Assembly (NCBI RefSeq): GCF_002813375.1
Contig: NZ_PHUJ01000003.1
Coordinates: 434,001 to 498,000, forward strand
Length of the DNA stretch: 64,000 bases
DNA from: Pseudonocardia alni
GTDB taxonomy: Bacteria > Actinomycetota > Actinomycetes > Mycobacteriales > Pseudonocardiaceae
Direction of reading: 5' to 3'
Within the stretch, counting starts at the first letter, position 1, and every line of letters begins with the position of its first letter. Below are positions 12,726 to 24,462 of this stretch, one piece after another. Both the position numbers and the translations under genes were made by a program. The notes under the pieces were generated by a model that worked only from the letters and a program-made list of their open reading frames with translations, had not been told where the DNA came from and ran no database searches.

Positions 12726-14828
12726 GTGAGCTCTCCGCGTACGGCACCGGCGGCCCGCGCCCGCCGCCCGGGGCGCGACCGGGGGCAGTGGCAGCCCGCC
12801 CCGGCCCGTCCGGTCGCGCGGGTGCTGGTCGACGTCGCGCTGCCGCACCTGGACCGGACCTTCGACTACCGCGTCCCGACCCATCTCGACGACGCCGCCG
12901 TCCCCGGTGTGCGGGTGCGGGTGCGCTTCGCCGGCCGCCTGGTCGACGGCTTCCTGCTGGAGCGCTCCGAGGACACCGCCCACGCCGGGAAGCTCGCCTG
13001 GGTCGACAAGGTCGTCTCGCCCGAACCGGTGCTCACCGCCGAGGTGGCCGGGCTGGCCCGGGCCGTCGCCGACCGCTACGCCGGGGTGATGGCCGACGTC
13101 CTGCGCCTCGCGGTGCCCGCCCGGCACGCCCGCGTCGAGTCCGAGAGCCCGCGGGAACGCGGCGCCGCCGAGCCCGCCCCGGTCGACCGTGCGGGCTGGG
13201 AGGCCTACCCGCGCGGCGGGGCGTTCCTCGACGCGCTGGCGGGCGGGCGCGCCGCGCACGCCGTCTGGCAGGCGCTGCCGGGGGAGGAGTGGGCGGCCCG
13301 GCTGGCCGAGGCCGCCGTCGCCACCCGGTCGGCCGGACGCTCGGCCCTGCTCGTCGTGCCCGACCAGCGTGACGTCGCCCGGCTGCACGGCGCCTGCGCG
13401 GCGCTGCTCGGCGAGGACGGGGTGGTCGCCCTGACCGCGGAGCTCGGGCCCGCCGAGCGCTACCGGCGCTGGCTGGCGGTGCGGCGGGGGAGCGTGCGGG
13501 TCGTCGTCGGCACCCGGTCCGCGGCGTTCGCCCCGCTCGGCGAGCTCGGCCTGCTGGCCGTCTGGGACGACGGCGACGACTCCCACTCCGAGCCCCGAGC
13601 CCCCTACCCGCAGGTCCGCGACGTGCTGGTGCTGCGCGCGCACCGCGAGGGCGCCGCGCTGCTGCTCGCGGGGTTCGCCCGGACCGCCGAGGCGCAGGTG
13701 CTCGTCGAGACCCGCTGGGCGAGTCCCATCGCGGCCGACCGTGCCGGGGTGCGTGCCCGGATGCCGCGGGTCACGGCGATCGGGGAGACCGACACCCAGC
13801 TCGTGCGGGACCCGGCCGCCCGCGCGGCCCGCGTCCCGGGCGTCGCGTTCGAGGCCGCCCGCGCCGCGCTGACCGCCGGGCGCCCGGTGCTGGTGCAGGT
13901 GCCGCGGTCGGGCTACCTGCCGTTCCTGGCATGCGCGTCCTGCCGCGACGCGGCCCGCTGCCGGCACTGCGCGGGCCCGCTGGGCCTGCCGCGTTCCGGC
14001 GCGGGTTCCGAGGGTGCACTGCCCGCCTGCCGCTGGTGCGGCCGGGCCGAGCCGGCGTTCCGCTGCGGGCACTGCGGGTCGCGACGGCTGCGGGCCGGGG
14101 TGGTCGGCGCCGGGCGCACCGCCGAGGAGCTCGGCCGCGCCTTCCCCGGTGTCACCGTGCGGACCTCCGGCGGGGGCGCCGAGGTGCTCGACACCGTCCC
14201 GGCCGGGCCCGCGCTGGTCGTCGCCACGCCGGGGGCGGAGCCGGTCGTCGACGGCGGCGGGGCCGGCTACGGCGCCGCGCTGCTGCTCGACGGCTGGGCG
14301 ATGCTCGCCCGGCCGGACCTGCGCGTCGCCGAGGAGACGCTGCGCCGCTGGTTCGCCGCGGCCGCCGGGGTCGTGCCGCACACCGACGGCGGACGGGTCG
14401 TCGTCGTCGCCGAGGCGTCGGTGCCGACGGTGCAGGCGCTGGTGCGGTGGGACCCGGCCGGGCACGCCGAGGCCGAGCTCGCCGAACGCGCCGAGGTGGG
14501 GTTCCCGCCCGCGATCCGGATGGCCTCGGTGGAGGGGCCGCCCGCCGCCGTCGCCGAGATCTGCGACGCGGTGCTCGGCACCGGGCGCGTCGACCCGTCC
14601 CCGCCCGAGGGGGTGGAGCTGCTCGGACCGGTCGAGATCGACCCGCCGGACCGGCCCGGCGCCGGTCACGGCGCCGACGACGAGGTCCGCGAGCGCGCGC
14701 TGCTGCGGGTCCCGCGCCGCGCCGGTCGCGACCTGGCCCGTGCCCTGCACGACGCGCAGGCCCTGCGCACCGCCCGCAAGGCCCCCGAGACCGTCCGGGT
14801 CCGGCTCGACCCCGACGAGATCGACTGA
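12726..14828 (+). CDS. priA: PriA-like primosomal protein, helicase motifs degenerate
   Basis: A 700-residue homologue of PriA, which reloads the replicative helicase at collapsed forks. The N-terminal DNA-binding domain (VLVDVALPHLDRTFDYRVP, residues ~34-52) and the zinc-binding cysteine cluster (CASCRDAARCRHC, CRWCG, CGHCG, residues ~400-455) are present. The helicase core is not active-looking: the Walker A GxGKT is absent where LPGEEWAARLAEA stands, and the DEEH box reads WDDGDDSH. Loss of ATPase motifs is known for actinobacterial PriA, so it probably has a structural or loading role. The start is GTG, with a possible leaderless promoter and no clear ribosome site. Confidence 0.88.
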   Translation: MSSPRTAPAARARRPGRDRGQWQPAPARPVARVLVDVALPHLDRTFDYRVPTHLDDAAVPGVRVRVRFAGRLVDGFLLERSEDTAHAGKLAWVDKVVSPEPVLTAEVAGLARAVADRYAGVMADVLRLAVPARHARVESESPRERGAAEPAPVDRAGWEAYPRGGAFLDALAGGRAAHAVWQALPGEEWAARLAEAAVATRSAGRSALLVVPDQRDVARLHGACAALLGEDGVVALTAELGPAERYRRWLAVRRGSVRVVVGTRSAAFAPLGELGLLAVWDDGDDSHSEPRAPYPQVRDVLVLRAHREGAALLLAGFARTAEAQVLVETRWASPIAADRAGVRARMPRVTAIGETDTQLVRDPAARAARVPGVAFEAARAALTAGRPVLVQVPRSGYLPFLACASCRDAARCRHCAGPLGLPRSGAGSEGALPACRWCGRAEPAFRCGHCGSRRLRAGVVGAGRTAEELGRAFPGVTVRTSGGGAEVLDTVPAGPALVVATPGAEPVVDGGGAGYGAALLLDGWAMLARPDLRVAEETLRRWFAAAAGVVPHTDGGRVVVVAEASVPTVQALVRWDPAGHAEAELAERAEVGFPPAIRMASVEGPPAAVAEICDAVLGTGRVDPSPPEGVELLGPVEIDPPDRPGAGHGADDEVRERALLRVPRRAGRDLARALHDAQALRTARKAPETVRVRLDPDEID

Positions 14829-14931
14829 GCGGCGCGCCGCGTCACCGGCGTGACCGCGGAGGGGACCGGCGGTGCCGCAGTGGCACAATGGAGCGCTGAT
14901 CACCGCACTCGTCCGCCGTGAGGGGAAGCCC

Positions 14932-15480
14932 GTGCCCATCCAGCCCGTCCGGCTGTTCGGCGACCCGGTCCTGCGCACCCGCGCCACCGAGGTCACCGAC
15001 TTCGACGCGGAGCTGCGCAAGCTCGTCAGCGACCTGACCGACACCATGCACGACGAGGGCGGTGCCGGTCTGGCCGCGCCGCAGATCGGCGTCGGCAAGC
15101 GGGTGTTCGTCTACGACTGCGACGGTTTCTCCGGGCACCTGGTCAACCCGACCTGGGAGGCCGTCGGTGAGGACGAGCAGTTCGGCATGGAGGGCTGCCT
15201 GTCCATCCCCGGGCTCGGCTGGGACTGCCGGCGCAAGCTGCACGTCGTCGCGCGGGGCTGGGACATGCACGGTGAGCCGCAGGTGGTCGAGGGCTCCGAG
15301 CTGCTGGCGCGGGCCATCCAGCACGAGACCGACCACCTCGACGGCGTGCTGTTCGTCGACCGGCTCGACGCCGAGACCCGCAAGCTGGCGATGCGCGAGA
15401 TCCGGGAGGCCGCCTGGTTCGGCGAGCCCGAGCCGGTCGTCAAGGCGAGCCCGCACCCCATGTTCGGCAAGGCTCGATGA
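14932..15480 (+). CDS. def: Peptide deformylase
   Basis: Removes the formyl group from nascent chains. All three metal-site motifs are intact: [10 protein letters not shown] (residues ~44-53), EGCLSIPG (~88-95) and QHETDHLDG (~131-139). The GTG at 14932 gives 182 residues, the normal actinobacterial size; an upstream in-frame GTG at 14872 would add 20 residues unlike the family. The stop overlaps the fmt ATG, so the enzyme that removes formyl and the one that adds it are translationally coupled. Confidence 0.95.
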   Translation: MPIQPVRLFGDPVLRTRATEVTDFDAELRKLVSDLTDTMHDEGGAGLAAPQIGVGKRVFVYDCDGFSGHLVNPTWEAVGEDEQFGMEGCLSIPGLGWDCRRKLHVVARGWDMHGEPQVVEGSELLARAIQHETDHLDGVLFVDRLDAETRKLAMREIREAAWFGEPEPVVKASPHPMFGKAR

Positions 15481-16409
15481 GGCTGCTGTTCGCCGGCACC
15501 CCCGACCCGGCGGTGCCGTCGCTGCGGGCGCTGCTGGAGCACCCCGGCCACGAGGTCGTCGCGGTGCTGACCCGCCCGGACGCCCCCGCCGGGCGCGGCC
15601 GCAGGCTCACCCGCTCCCCGGTCGGCGAGCTCGCCGACGCGGCGGGGATCCCCGTGCTGACCCCCGCGAAGCCGTCGGGCCCGGAGTTCCTCGACACCCT
15701 GCGCGCGCTCGCCCCGGACTGCGCACCGGTCGTCGCCTACGGGGCGCTGCTGCCCCGCCCGGTGCTGGACGTGCCCGTCCACGGCTGGGTCAACCTGCAC
15801 TTCTCGCTGCTGCCCGCCTGGCGCGGCGCGGCCCCGGTGCAGTCCGCGATCCGGCACGGCGACGACGTCACCGGCGCCACCACGTTCCGGCTCGAGGAGG
15901 GCATGGACACCGGGCCCACCTACGGCCTGGTCACCGAGACCGTCGGCGCGACCGACACCGCGGGCGACCTGCTGGGCAGGCTCGCCGAGTCCGGTGCCCG
16001 GTTGCTCGCCGCGACCCTGGACGGCATCGCCGACGGCACGCTGACCGCCGTCCCGCAGCCCGCCGAGGGGGTCTCGCTCGCGCCGAAGGTCACGACCGCC
16101 GACGCCCGCGCCGACTTCACCACCCCGGCCGCCGCGCTGGACCGGCTGATCCGCTCGGTCACCCCCGAGCCCGGCGCGTGGTGCGGGTTCCGCGACGACC
16201 GCCTCGGGCTCGGCCCGGTCCGCCCGTTGCGCACCGGTGAGGTCGAGCTCGCGCCGGGGGAGCTGCGGGTCGAGCGCCGCCGGGTGCTGGCCGGGACCGC
16301 GACCGTCCCCGTCGAGCTGGGCGAGGTGAAGCCGAAGGGCAAGCGGTTCATGCCCGCACCGGACTGGGCCCGCGGCGCCCGGATCGACGGCGTCGAGTAC
16401 CTGGGCTGA
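15477..16409 (+). CDS. fmt: Methionyl-tRNA formyltransferase
   Basis: Formylates initiator Met-tRNA using 10-formyl-tetrahydrofolate. The 310-residue protein starts [16 protein letters not shown] and has the catalytic segment [15 protein letters not shown] near residue 105, with the conserved Asp a little further on in [10 protein letters not shown]. The C-terminal tRNA-binding domain follows from ~residue 210. ATG overlaps the def stop by 4 nt. rsmB lies 114 nt downstream, after a spacer with a short direct repeat. Confidence 0.95.
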   Translation: MRLLFAGTPDPAVPSLRALLEHPGHEVVAVLTRPDAPAGRGRRLTRSPVGELADAAGIPVLTPAKPSGPEFLDTLRALAPDCAPVVAYGALLPRPVLDVPVHGWVNLHFSLLPAWRGAAPVQSAIRHGDDVTGATTFRLEEGMDTGPTYGLVTETVGATDTAGDLLGRLAESGARLLAATLDGIADGTLTAVPQPAEGVSLAPKVTTADARADFTTPAAALDRLIRSVTPEPGAWCGFRDDRLGLGPVRPLRTGEVELAPGELRVERRRVLAGTATVPVELGEVKPKGKRFMPAPDWARGARIDGVEYLG

Positions 16410-16436
16410 CCCGCCGCCACCCGCCGCGGTCCGGCG

Positions 16437-16471
16437 CACCGACCTCCCGACACCACACCGACTTCCCGACA
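16437..16471 (+). repeat. Short direct repeat between fmt and rsmB
   Basis: CACCGACCTCCCGACA (16437-16452) recurs as CACCGACTTCCCGACA (16456-16471) with one difference at a 19-bp step. It could be an operator or chance; no function is implied by the sequence. Confidence 0.4.
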
Positions 16472-16523
16472 TCCCGGACGACGGCCGGCCCCCGGCCACG
16501 GCGGACCCCGCCGAGGAGACCAC

Positions 16524-18677
16524 GTGAGCGAGCAGGACCCCCGACCCGACCGCGACTGGCCCGACCGGTCCGACCGCCCCGAGCGGCGCGCCGGCGACGA
16601 CCGGCACCGCGGCGGCGACAGGTCGGGCGGTGACCGGGCCCGCGGGGACCGGTCGCGCGACGACCGCGGCCCGCGCACCGGGTCCGGCTGGGGCGGCGGC
16701 CCGGGGTCCGGCGACCGGCGCGGCGGGTCCGGCTCCGGTGGTCCGGGCGGCTCCGGGGAGCGCCGTGGTGGTGGGTGGCGCGACTCCGACCGGCCCAGCC
16801 ACTCCCGCTCCGGCGGCGACGTGGCCCGACCGCGCGACGGCGGGGACCGGTCGCGCGGCGACCGTCCCCGCAGCGACCGCCCGTTCCGGGGCCGCGACGA
16901 CCGCCCCCGCGACGACCGCCCCCGCGACGACCGCCCCCGCGACGACCGCCCCGCCGGCGACCGTGCCCGTGGCGACGGGCCCCGCCCCGACCGCCGTGAC
17001 GACCGCCGGCGTGACGACCGCCCGCGTGGTGACCGTTCCGGCGGCGACCGTCCGCGCTACGACCGCGACGACCGCCCGCGTGGTGACCGCCCGCGGGGTG
17101 ACCGACCCCAGGGTGACCGCGCCCGCAGCGACCGTCCCCGCAGCGACGGACCACGCCCCGACCGCGGGGACGACCGCCGCGGCGGCCGCGACGACCGTGG
17201 GGACCGTGGCGGCGACCGCGGCCCCCGCCGCGAGCGCACCTCCGGCCCCCGCAACTCCGGCCCGCCCCGCGGCCGCAGCGGCCCCGGCAGGCCCCCGGCC
17301 GTCGACCCCGCCCGGCAGGCGGCCTACGAGCTGCTGACCGCCGTCCGCGAGCGCGACGCCTACGCCAACCTCGCACTGCCCGGCATCCTGCGCCGCCACC
17401 GGCTGCGCGACCGCGACGCCGGCCTGGCGACCGAGCTCGGCTACGGCACCCTGCGCGCGCAGGGCCTGCTCGACACGATCATCGACGCCTGCACCGACCG
17501 CCCGCTGGCCAAGATCGAGCACGCACTGCTCGACGCGCTGCGCCTGGGCGCCTACCAGCTGCTGCGCACCCGGGTGCCCGACCACGCGGCCGTCACCACC
17601 TGCGTCGAGCTGGTCCGGTCCGATCACGGTTCGCAGTCGGCCGGGTTCGTCAACGCGGTCCTGCGCCGCATCGGCGAGCACACCGAGGCCGAGTGGCTCG
17701 ACCGCCTCGCCCCCGACCCCGCCGAGGACCCGGTCGGCGACGCCGCGCTGCGCCACGCCCACCCGCGCTGGATCGCGCAGGCCTTCGCCGACGCGCTCGG
17801 CGGGACCGGTGAGGAGCTGACCGCCGCCCTCGCCGCCGACGACACCCGACCGCGCGTGCACCTGCTCGCCCGGCCCGGCGAGATCACCGCCGAGGAGCTG
17901 GCCCTCGCCACCGGCGGCGAGCAGGCGCCCTACTCGCCCTACGGGGTGCACCTGGAACCGGGCAGCGGCGACGTCGGCGAGCTCGACGCCGTCGCCGAGG
18001 GGCTCGCGATCGTCCAGGACGAGGGCAGCCAGCTCGTCGCCGCCGCGCTCGCCCGGGCCGAGCTGCTGGGCGAGGACACCGGTCGCTGGCTCGACCTGTG
18101 CGCCGGGCCGGGCGGCAAGGCGTCGCTGCTGGGTGGGCTCGTCGCCGCCCGGGGCGGGACGCTCGACGCGGTCGAGTCCAGCGAGCACCGCGCCGACCTC
18201 GTGCGCCGGTCCGTCGCGGAGTTGCCGGTCACCGTGCACGTCGCCGACGGCCGGGAGGCCCCGCTGCCCGACGGCGGCTACGACCGGGTGCTCGTCGACG
18301 CGCCCTGCACCGGGCTGGGCGCGCTGCGCCGCCGCCCCGAGGCCCGCTGGCGGCGCCGCCCCGAGGACATCGCGACGCTGACCCGGCTGCAGCGCGAGCT
18401 GCTCGTCGCTGCGCTGCGGCACGTCCGCCCCGGCGGCGTCGTCGCCTACGTCACCTGCTCGCCGCACGTGTCGGAGACCGTCGGCGTCGTCGGCCGGATC
18501 GTCGGCCGCGACGGACGCCCCGGCCCGGCCGGTGCCGTCGAACAGCTCGACGCGCGCGCCTGGCTGCCCGGCGAGGTCCCCGGCCTCGGGGACGGGCCGA
18601 CCGTCCAGCTGTGGCCGCACGTGCACGGCACCGACGCGATGTTCCTGGCGCTGCTGCGCCGCCCGCTCGACGACTGA
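16524..18677 (+). CDS. rsmB: 16S rRNA (cytosine-967-C5)-methyltransferase with long Arg/Asp-rich N-terminus
   Basis: Methylates C967 of 16S rRNA using S-adenosylmethionine. The enzyme core begins near residue 260 with a NusB-like RNA-binding domain (PARQAAYELLTAVRERDAYA). A Rossmann methyltransferase follows, with LDLCAGPGGKASLL, the VDAPCTGLGALRRRPE motif and the catalytic-cysteine TCSPH motif. The core alone has the usual ~450 residues. Residues 1-258 are extra: almost entirely Arg, Asp, Gly, Pro and Ser with RDDRP repeats, like a disordered RNA-binding tail. The GTG at 16524 has a GAGGAGACC ribosome site, so the tail is probably translated. Confidence 0.93.
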   Translation: MSEQDPRPDRDWPDRSDRPERRAGDDRHRGGDRSGGDRARGDRSRDDRGPRTGSGWGGGPGSGDRRGGSGSGGPGGSGERRGGGWRDSDRPSHSRSGGDVARPRDGGDRSRGDRPRSDRPFRGRDDRPRDDRPRDDRPRDDRPAGDRARGDGPRPDRRDDRRRDDRPRGDRSGGDRPRYDRDDRPRGDRPRGDRPQGDRARSDRPRSDGPRPDRGDDRRGGRDDRGDRGGDRGPRRERTSGPRNSGPPRGRSGPGRPPAVDPARQAAYELLTAVRERDAYANLALPGILRRHRLRDRDAGLATELGYGTLRAQGLLDTIIDACTDRPLAKIEHALLDALRLGAYQLLRTRVPDHAAVTTCVELVRSDHGSQSAGFVNAVLRRIGEHTEAEWLDRLAPDPAEDPVGDAALRHAHPRWIAQAFADALGGTGEELTAALAADDTRPRVHLLARPGEITAEELALATGGEQAPYSPYGVHLEPGSGDVGELDAVAEGLAIVQDEGSQLVAAALARAELLGEDTGRWLDLCAGPGGKASLLGGLVAARGGTLDAVESSEHRADLVRRSVAELPVTVHVADGREAPLPDGGYDRVLVDAPCTGLGALRRRPEARWRRRPEDIATLTRLQRELLVAALRHVRPGGVVAYVTCSPHVSETVGVVGRIVGRDGRPGPAGAVEQLDARAWLPGEVPGLGDGPTVQLWPHVHGTDAMFLALLRRPLDD
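16893..16952 (+). repeat. 15-bp tandem repeat inside rsmB
   Basis: Four exact copies of CGCGACGACCGCCCC start at 16893, 16908, 16923 and 16938. They encode consecutive RDDRP units in the N-terminal tail. Exact copies at the DNA level suggest recent slippage expansion. Confidence 0.9.
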
Positions 18678-18688
18678 CCGCGGTGTGA

Positions 18689-18720
18689 CGGCGGCCTCGC
18701 CCACGGGTGCGGGGCCGCCG
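18689..18720 (+). terminator. Candidate terminator after rsmB
   Basis: CGGCGGCC (18689-18696) pairs perfectly with GGCCGCCG (18713-18720) around a 16-nt loop, 11 nt after the stop codon. Confidence 0.5.
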
Positions 18721-18732
18721 GCGAGCGGCCAG

Positions 18733-18738
18733 TAACCT
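18733..18738 (+). promoter_or_regulatory. -10 box of rpe, leaderless start
   Basis: TAACCT ends 7 nt before the rpe GTG at 18746. Transcription would start at the initiation codon, which explains the lack of a ribosome site. Confidence 0.55.
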
Positions 18739-18745
18739 CCTCGGC

Positions 18746-19441
18746 GTGCACCCGATGATCGCGCCCAGCATCCTCTCGGCCGACTTCGCCCGACTCGGCG
18801 AGGAGGCCGCCGCCGTGGGCGGCGACGGGACCGGGAACGGCGCGGACTGGCTGCACGTCGACGTCATGGACGCGCACTTCGTGCCGAACCTGACGCTCGG
18901 CCTGCCGGTGGTGCAGAGCCTGCGCGCCGCCACCGACATCCCGCTCGACTGCCACCTGATGATCGAGGACCCGGACCGCTGGGCCCCGGGCTACGCCGAG
19001 GCGGGCGCCCGCAACGTCACCGTGCACGCCGAGGCCGCCCACGATCCGGTGATGCTCGCCAAGAACCTGCGCGCCGCCGGGTCCCTCGCCGGGCTGTCGA
19101 TCAAGCCCGGCACCCCGCTCGACCCCTGGGTCGAGGTGCTCCGCCACTACGACACGCTGCTGGTCATGAGCGTCGAGCCCGGCTTCGGCGGGCAGAGCTT
19201 CATCCCCGAGGTCCTCGACAAGGTCCGCACCGTCCGCAACCTGGTCGACACCGGGCACCTCACCGTGCTCGTCGAGATCGACGGCGGCATCAACGCCGAC
19301 ACCATCGACGCGGCCGCCGAGGCCGGCGTCGACTGCTTCGTCGCCGGGTCGGCCGTCTACGGCGCCGAGGACCCGGGCCGCGCCGTCGCCGCGCTGCGCG
19401 ACAGCGTCCGCCGCGCGAACCCGCACCGCTGGGCCGGCTGA
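18746..19441 (+). CDS. rpe: Ribulose-phosphate 3-epimerase
   Basis: Interconverts ribulose 5-phosphate and xylulose 5-phosphate. The TIM-barrel motifs are intact: [13 protein letters not shown] at the start, [14 protein letters not shown] with metal-site residues near residue 35, [11 protein letters not shown] and [10 protein letters not shown]. With the GTG at 18746 the protein has 231 residues; an ATG at 18755 is a close alternative. I prefer the GTG because it sits 7 nt after a TAACCT -10 box. It leads the riboflavin genes, and its product pool supplies ribulose 5-phosphate, a riboflavin precursor. Confidence 0.95.
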   Translation: MHPMIAPSILSADFARLGEEAAAVGGDGTGNGADWLHVDVMDAHFVPNLTLGLPVVQSLRAATDIPLDCHLMIEDPDRWAPGYAEAGARNVTVHAEAAHDPVMLAKNLRAAGSLAGLSIKPGTPLDPWVEVLRHYDTLLVMSVEPGFGGQSFIPEVLDKVRTVRNLVDTGHLTVLVEIDGGINADTIDAAAEAGVDCFVAGSAVYGAEDPGRAVAALRDSVRRANPHRWAG

Positions 19442-19469
19442 GCCCGCCCCGGCCCCGGAGCGAGGAGCA

Positions 19470-20543
19470 GTGGACGGCTCGACCGGCCCGGACCGCCGCA
19501 CGGTGGCGGCGATGCGCCGTGCCCTGGCCGCATCCGTGGAGGTCCACGGCACCACCAGCCCCAACCCGGCGGTCGGCTGCGTCATCCTCGACCGGCACGG
19601 CGAGGTGGCAGGCGTCGGCGCCACCGCACGACCCGGCGGCCCGCACGCCGAACGGGTCGCGCTCGCCGCGGCGGGCCCGCGGGCCGCGGGCGGCACCGCG
19701 GTGGTCACCCTCGAACCGTGCAACCACACCGGCCGCACCCCGCCGTGCGTGGAAGGTCTCCTGGAGGCGGGTATCGCCCGCGTGCACGCCGCGGTCGCCG
19801 ACCCGAACCCCGTCGCCGCGGGCGGTCTGGACCGGCTGCGCGCCGCCGGAGTGGATGTGACACTCGGCACGCTCGCCGACGAGGTCGCGCTCGGTCCGCT
19901 GCGCGGCTGGCTGCACCGCACGCGCACCGGACGCCCCCACGTGACCTGGAAGGTCGCCACCACGCTCGACGGCCGCGTCGCCGCCGCCGACGGCACCAGC
20001 CGCTGGATCACCGGCCCGGCCGCGCGCGGCACGGTGCATGACCTGCGCCGCAGGATGGACGCGATCGTCGCGGGCACGGGTACCGTCCTGTCCGACGACC
20101 CGGCGCTGACCGCCCGCCGGCCCGACGGCACCTTGTTCGACCACCAGCCCCTGCGGGTGGTGGTGGGACACCGCGACGTCCCGCCCGGCGCCCGGCTGGC
20201 CCGGACCGACGAAGCCGGCACCGCCGACGTGCTCCACCTCCGCACCCGCGATCCGGGGGAGGTGCTCGCCGAGCTCAGCCACCGGACCGTGGTGGACGTG
20301 CTCCTCGAGGGCGGACCGACCCTCGCCGGTGCGTTCGTCGCCGCAGGACTCGTCGACCGGGTGCTCGTGCACCTGGCCCCGGCCCTGCTCGGCGCGGGAC
20401 CGCACGCCCTCGGTGACGCGGGCGTGGTAACGATCGCCGACATCGTTCGGTTGCACGTGGACGAGATCCACCGCGTCGGCGACGACGTGGTCATCGACGC
20501 ACGACCGGCATCCGGCCCGACCGGGCCGGACGTGCCGCAGTAG
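19470..20543 (+). CDS. ribD: Bifunctional riboflavin deaminase/reductase
   Basis: Deaminates the pyrimidine intermediate and reduces its ribosyl side chain. Residues ~10-145 form the cytidine-deaminase-like domain with [10 protein letters not shown], the zinc-binding HAE in PHAERVAL and [11 protein letters not shown]. Residues ~150-345 form the reductase domain ([20 protein letters not shown], then [12 protein letters not shown]). The length of 357 is normal. GTG is preceded by GAGCGAGGAGCA. It lies 28 nt after rpe and 12 nt before riboflavin synthase, so one operon is likely. Confidence 0.95.
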   Translation: MDGSTGPDRRTVAAMRRALAASVEVHGTTSPNPAVGCVILDRHGEVAGVGATARPGGPHAERVALAAAGPRAAGGTAVVTLEPCNHTGRTPPCVEGLLEAGIARVHAAVADPNPVAAGGLDRLRAAGVDVTLGTLADEVALGPLRGWLHRTRTGRPHVTWKVATTLDGRVAAADGTSRWITGPAARGTVHDLRRRMDAIVAGTGTVLSDDPALTARRPDGTLFDHQPLRVVVGHRDVPPGARLARTDEAGTADVLHLRTRDPGEVLAELSHRTVVDVLLEGGPTLAGAFVAAGLVDRVLVHLAPALLGAGPHALGDAGVVTIADIVRLHVDEIHRVGDDVVIDARPASGPTGPDVPQ

Positions 20544-20555
20544 GAGGGACGGGCG

Positions 20556-21184
20556 ATGTTCACCGGGATCGTGGAGGAGGTCGGCGAGGTCGTCGACGTC
20601 CGCACCGACGACGACGTCGTCGTGCTGACCGTGCGCGCGGCACTGGCCGCCGAGGTCGGGCACGGGGAGTCGGTCGCGGTGAACGGCTGTTGTCTCACCG
20701 CCGTCGTCACCGGGCCGGGCGCGGCCACGCTCACCCTGGAGCTGGTGCCCGAGACGCTGAAGCGGACCTCGCTCGGCGCTGTCGGTGCCGGGTCCGGGGT
20801 CAACCTGGAGCGCGCCGTGCCCGCCGGTGGCCGGCTCGACGGCCACATCGTGCAGGGGCACGTGGACGGCATCGGCACCGTGGTCTCCCGCACCCCCGGC
20901 GAGCGCAGCGACGAGGTCCGGTTCTCGCTGCCCGCCGAGCTCGCCCGCTACGTCGTCGAGAAGGGCTCCGTCGCCGTCGACGGTGTCTCGCTGACCGTCG
21001 CCACCGTGTACCCGGACGGGTTCGGGGTGGCGCTGATCCCGACGACCCTCGCCGAGACCACACTGGGGTCGCGCGCCCCGGGGGACCCGGTCAACCTGGA
21101 GGTCGACGTGATCGCCAAGTACGTGGAACGCATGACCGCGGGGTACCTGCAGGGGCCCGGGTCCGGACAGGAAGGGGTCGCCCG

Positions 21185-21188
<4 letters not shown>
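20556..21188 (+). CDS. ribE: Riboflavin synthase alpha chain
   Basis: Dismutates two lumazine molecules to riboflavin. The protein shows the family's internal duplication: it starts [12 protein letters not shown], and a second lumazine-binding repeat follows with [12 protein letters not shown] near residue 90. The length of 210 fits. The ATG lies 12 nt after ribD. The stop overlaps the ribBA GTG. Some actinobacterial annotations call this gene ribC. Confidence 0.95.
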
Positions 21189-23092
<1,904 letters not shown>

Positions 23093-23123
23093 CCCCGACC
23101 CGGGTCAGCACAGGGAGACTCCA

Positions 23124-23630
23124 GTGACCGAGCAGCCGACCGACTCCACCGCCCCCGCCGCCCCGGTGGCGCAGACCCGGACCGGACCCGGACCGGACGC
23201 GGTGACCCTGCGCCCGCGGGGCATCCGCTGGACCGCCTGGCTCAGCGCCGCCGGCGTGATGGTGTTCTTCTTCATCGCGGCCTACTTCATGCCCGCCGAG
23301 GACACCGGGGTGATCTTCCAGCCGGCCGACCAGGTCGCGATGATGGTCATCGGGGCGTTCGTGGCCGGCGGGCTGCTGCTCATGGCCCGCCCCCGGGTGC
23401 GCGCCGACAGCCACGGCATCGAGGTCCGCAACGTCATCACCGCCCGGTGGTACGACTGGGCCGACGTGCACGGCGTCTCGTTCCCCGACGGCGCCGCCTC
23501 GGCCCGCCTGGAGCTTCCCGACGACGAGTACCAGTCGGTGCTCGCCGTGCAGGCCGTCGACCGCGGGCTGGCCGTGCGACACGTCCGGACCCTGCGCACG
23601 CTGCACCGCGCCGCCGTCCTGGGGGAGTAG
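23124..23630 (+). CDS. PH-domain membrane protein
   Basis: A 168-residue protein with a Pro/Thr-rich N-terminus, two membrane segments (residues ~36-55 and ~68-88) and a C-terminal bacterial PH-like domain beginning RVRADSHGIEVRN and running through WYDWADVHGVSFPDG. It follows ribH by 31 nt; the same neighbour is conserved after ribH in mycobacteria (recalled). The PH part should face the cytoplasm. No catalytic residues are visible and the role is unknown; a link to riboflavin rests only on position. GTG start with a GGGAGACTCC ribosome site. Confidence 0.82.
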   Translation: MTEQPTDSTAPAAPVAQTRTGPGPDAVTLRPRGIRWTAWLSAAGVMVFFFIAAYFMPAEDTGVIFQPADQVAMMVIGAFVAGGLLLMARPRVRADSHGIEVRNVITARWYDWADVHGVSFPDGAASARLELPDDEYQSVLAVQAVDRGLAVRHVRTLRTLHRAAVLGE

Positions 23631-23636
23631 GCCGGC

Positions 23637-24437
23637 TCAGGCGCCGATGCCCGGCGCCCCGGCCCGGCGGTCCAGGACCGGGCCGCCCAGGTCGGCCCGG
23701 TCGGCCGCGGCGGCCCCGTGCCGGAAGCCGCTGCCCGACACCTGCGGGCGGCGGGCGCGGCGCAGCCTGCCGAACTCGGCGTCGTAGGCCCGGTCGACCT
23801 CGGCGCCGCGGTCGGCCAGCACCAGTTCGGTCGATGCGGCCGCCCGCCCGGTCTCGGCCTCGGTCTCGCCCAGTGCGGAGCGCTCGGCCTCGCACAGCCG
23901 CTCGTACACCCGGCCCGCGAAGCCGTAGATCCAGGACCGCCGGTAGGCCGCCACCGACTCGCCGGGGTCCGGCGGGCGGACCGCGGCCAGCGCGGCCGTG
24001 GCCTGCAGCAGCAGCGACGTGTAGAGCAGCTCCACCCGCTCCCGGTCGGAGGCGAACCCGAACACGGTGACCGCGGCGACCGAGCCGCCCCGCTGGTCGT
24101 GCATCACCCACCGGCACCGCAGCGCCGACGCCGTCCACCCCAGCAGCCGCGCCTTCGCCCCGCTGTAGGGGTTGTCGACGGTGATCCGGCTCCGGCCGAT
24201 CGGGTCGGCCCGCGACGGCCCGGCGCCGGGCGCCGCCGCCAGCAGCGCCTCGTCGATCCCGTGCCGTGCCATCAGCGCGAACGCCTTGTCGGTGTAGATC
24301 TCGGCCTCGTCCGGGGTGCCTGCCCGCTCCGCCTTCGCCAGCAGCTTGCGGATCCGGTCCAGCCGGGCCCCGGGCACCTGCTCACCCGGCGCGGTGCCGA
24401 TGTCGGTGCGGGGGCCGGTCTCCTGCGCGGTGCTCAC
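23637..24437 (-). CDS. DUF2786-domain protein, probably SOS-regulated
   Basis: A 266-residue cytoplasmic protein. Residues ~25-65 match DUF2786: [19 protein letters not shown] followed by [17 protein letters not shown]. The remainder includes a segment with [18 protein letters not shown] and a long Ala-rich helix, and ends in a basic region. No enzyme motif is recognised. The GTG has a GAGGAGACC ribosome site. A consensus LexA box lies 26-41 nt upstream of the start, between the gene and its likely -10 box, so it is probably induced by DNA damage. It converges on the PH-domain gene with 6 bp between stops. Confidence 0.8.
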   Translation of the reverse strand: MSTAQETGPRTDIGTAPGEQVPGARLDRIRKLLAKAERAGTPDEAEIYTDKAFALMARHGIDEALLAAAPGAGPSRADPIGRSRITVDNPYSGAKARLLGWTASALRCRWVMHDQRGGSVAAVTVFGFASDRERVELLYTSLLLQATAALAAVRPPDPGESVAAYRRSWIYGFAGRVYERLCEAERSALGETEAETGRAAASTELVLADRGAEVDRAYDAEFGRLRRARRPQVSGSGFRHGAAAADRADLGGPVLDRRAGAPGIGA

Positions 24438-24462
24438 GGCGGTCTCCTCGGGCTCGGTAAGG

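Noticed and set aside
14876..14905. Possible tRNA-like segment before def
   Set aside because: No cloverleaf, T-loop or acceptor stem can be drawn; probably promoter or leader sequence.
16800..17260. Repeats in rsmB as a CRISPR array or mobile repeat
   Set aside because: Units are 15 bp and contiguous, with no spacers, and they keep the rsmB reading frame.
15111..18704. Long minus-strand frame across def, fmt and rsmB
   Set aside because: Low-complexity Gly/Ala/Val/Arg translation mirrors the coding strand; no start signal and no recognisable domain.
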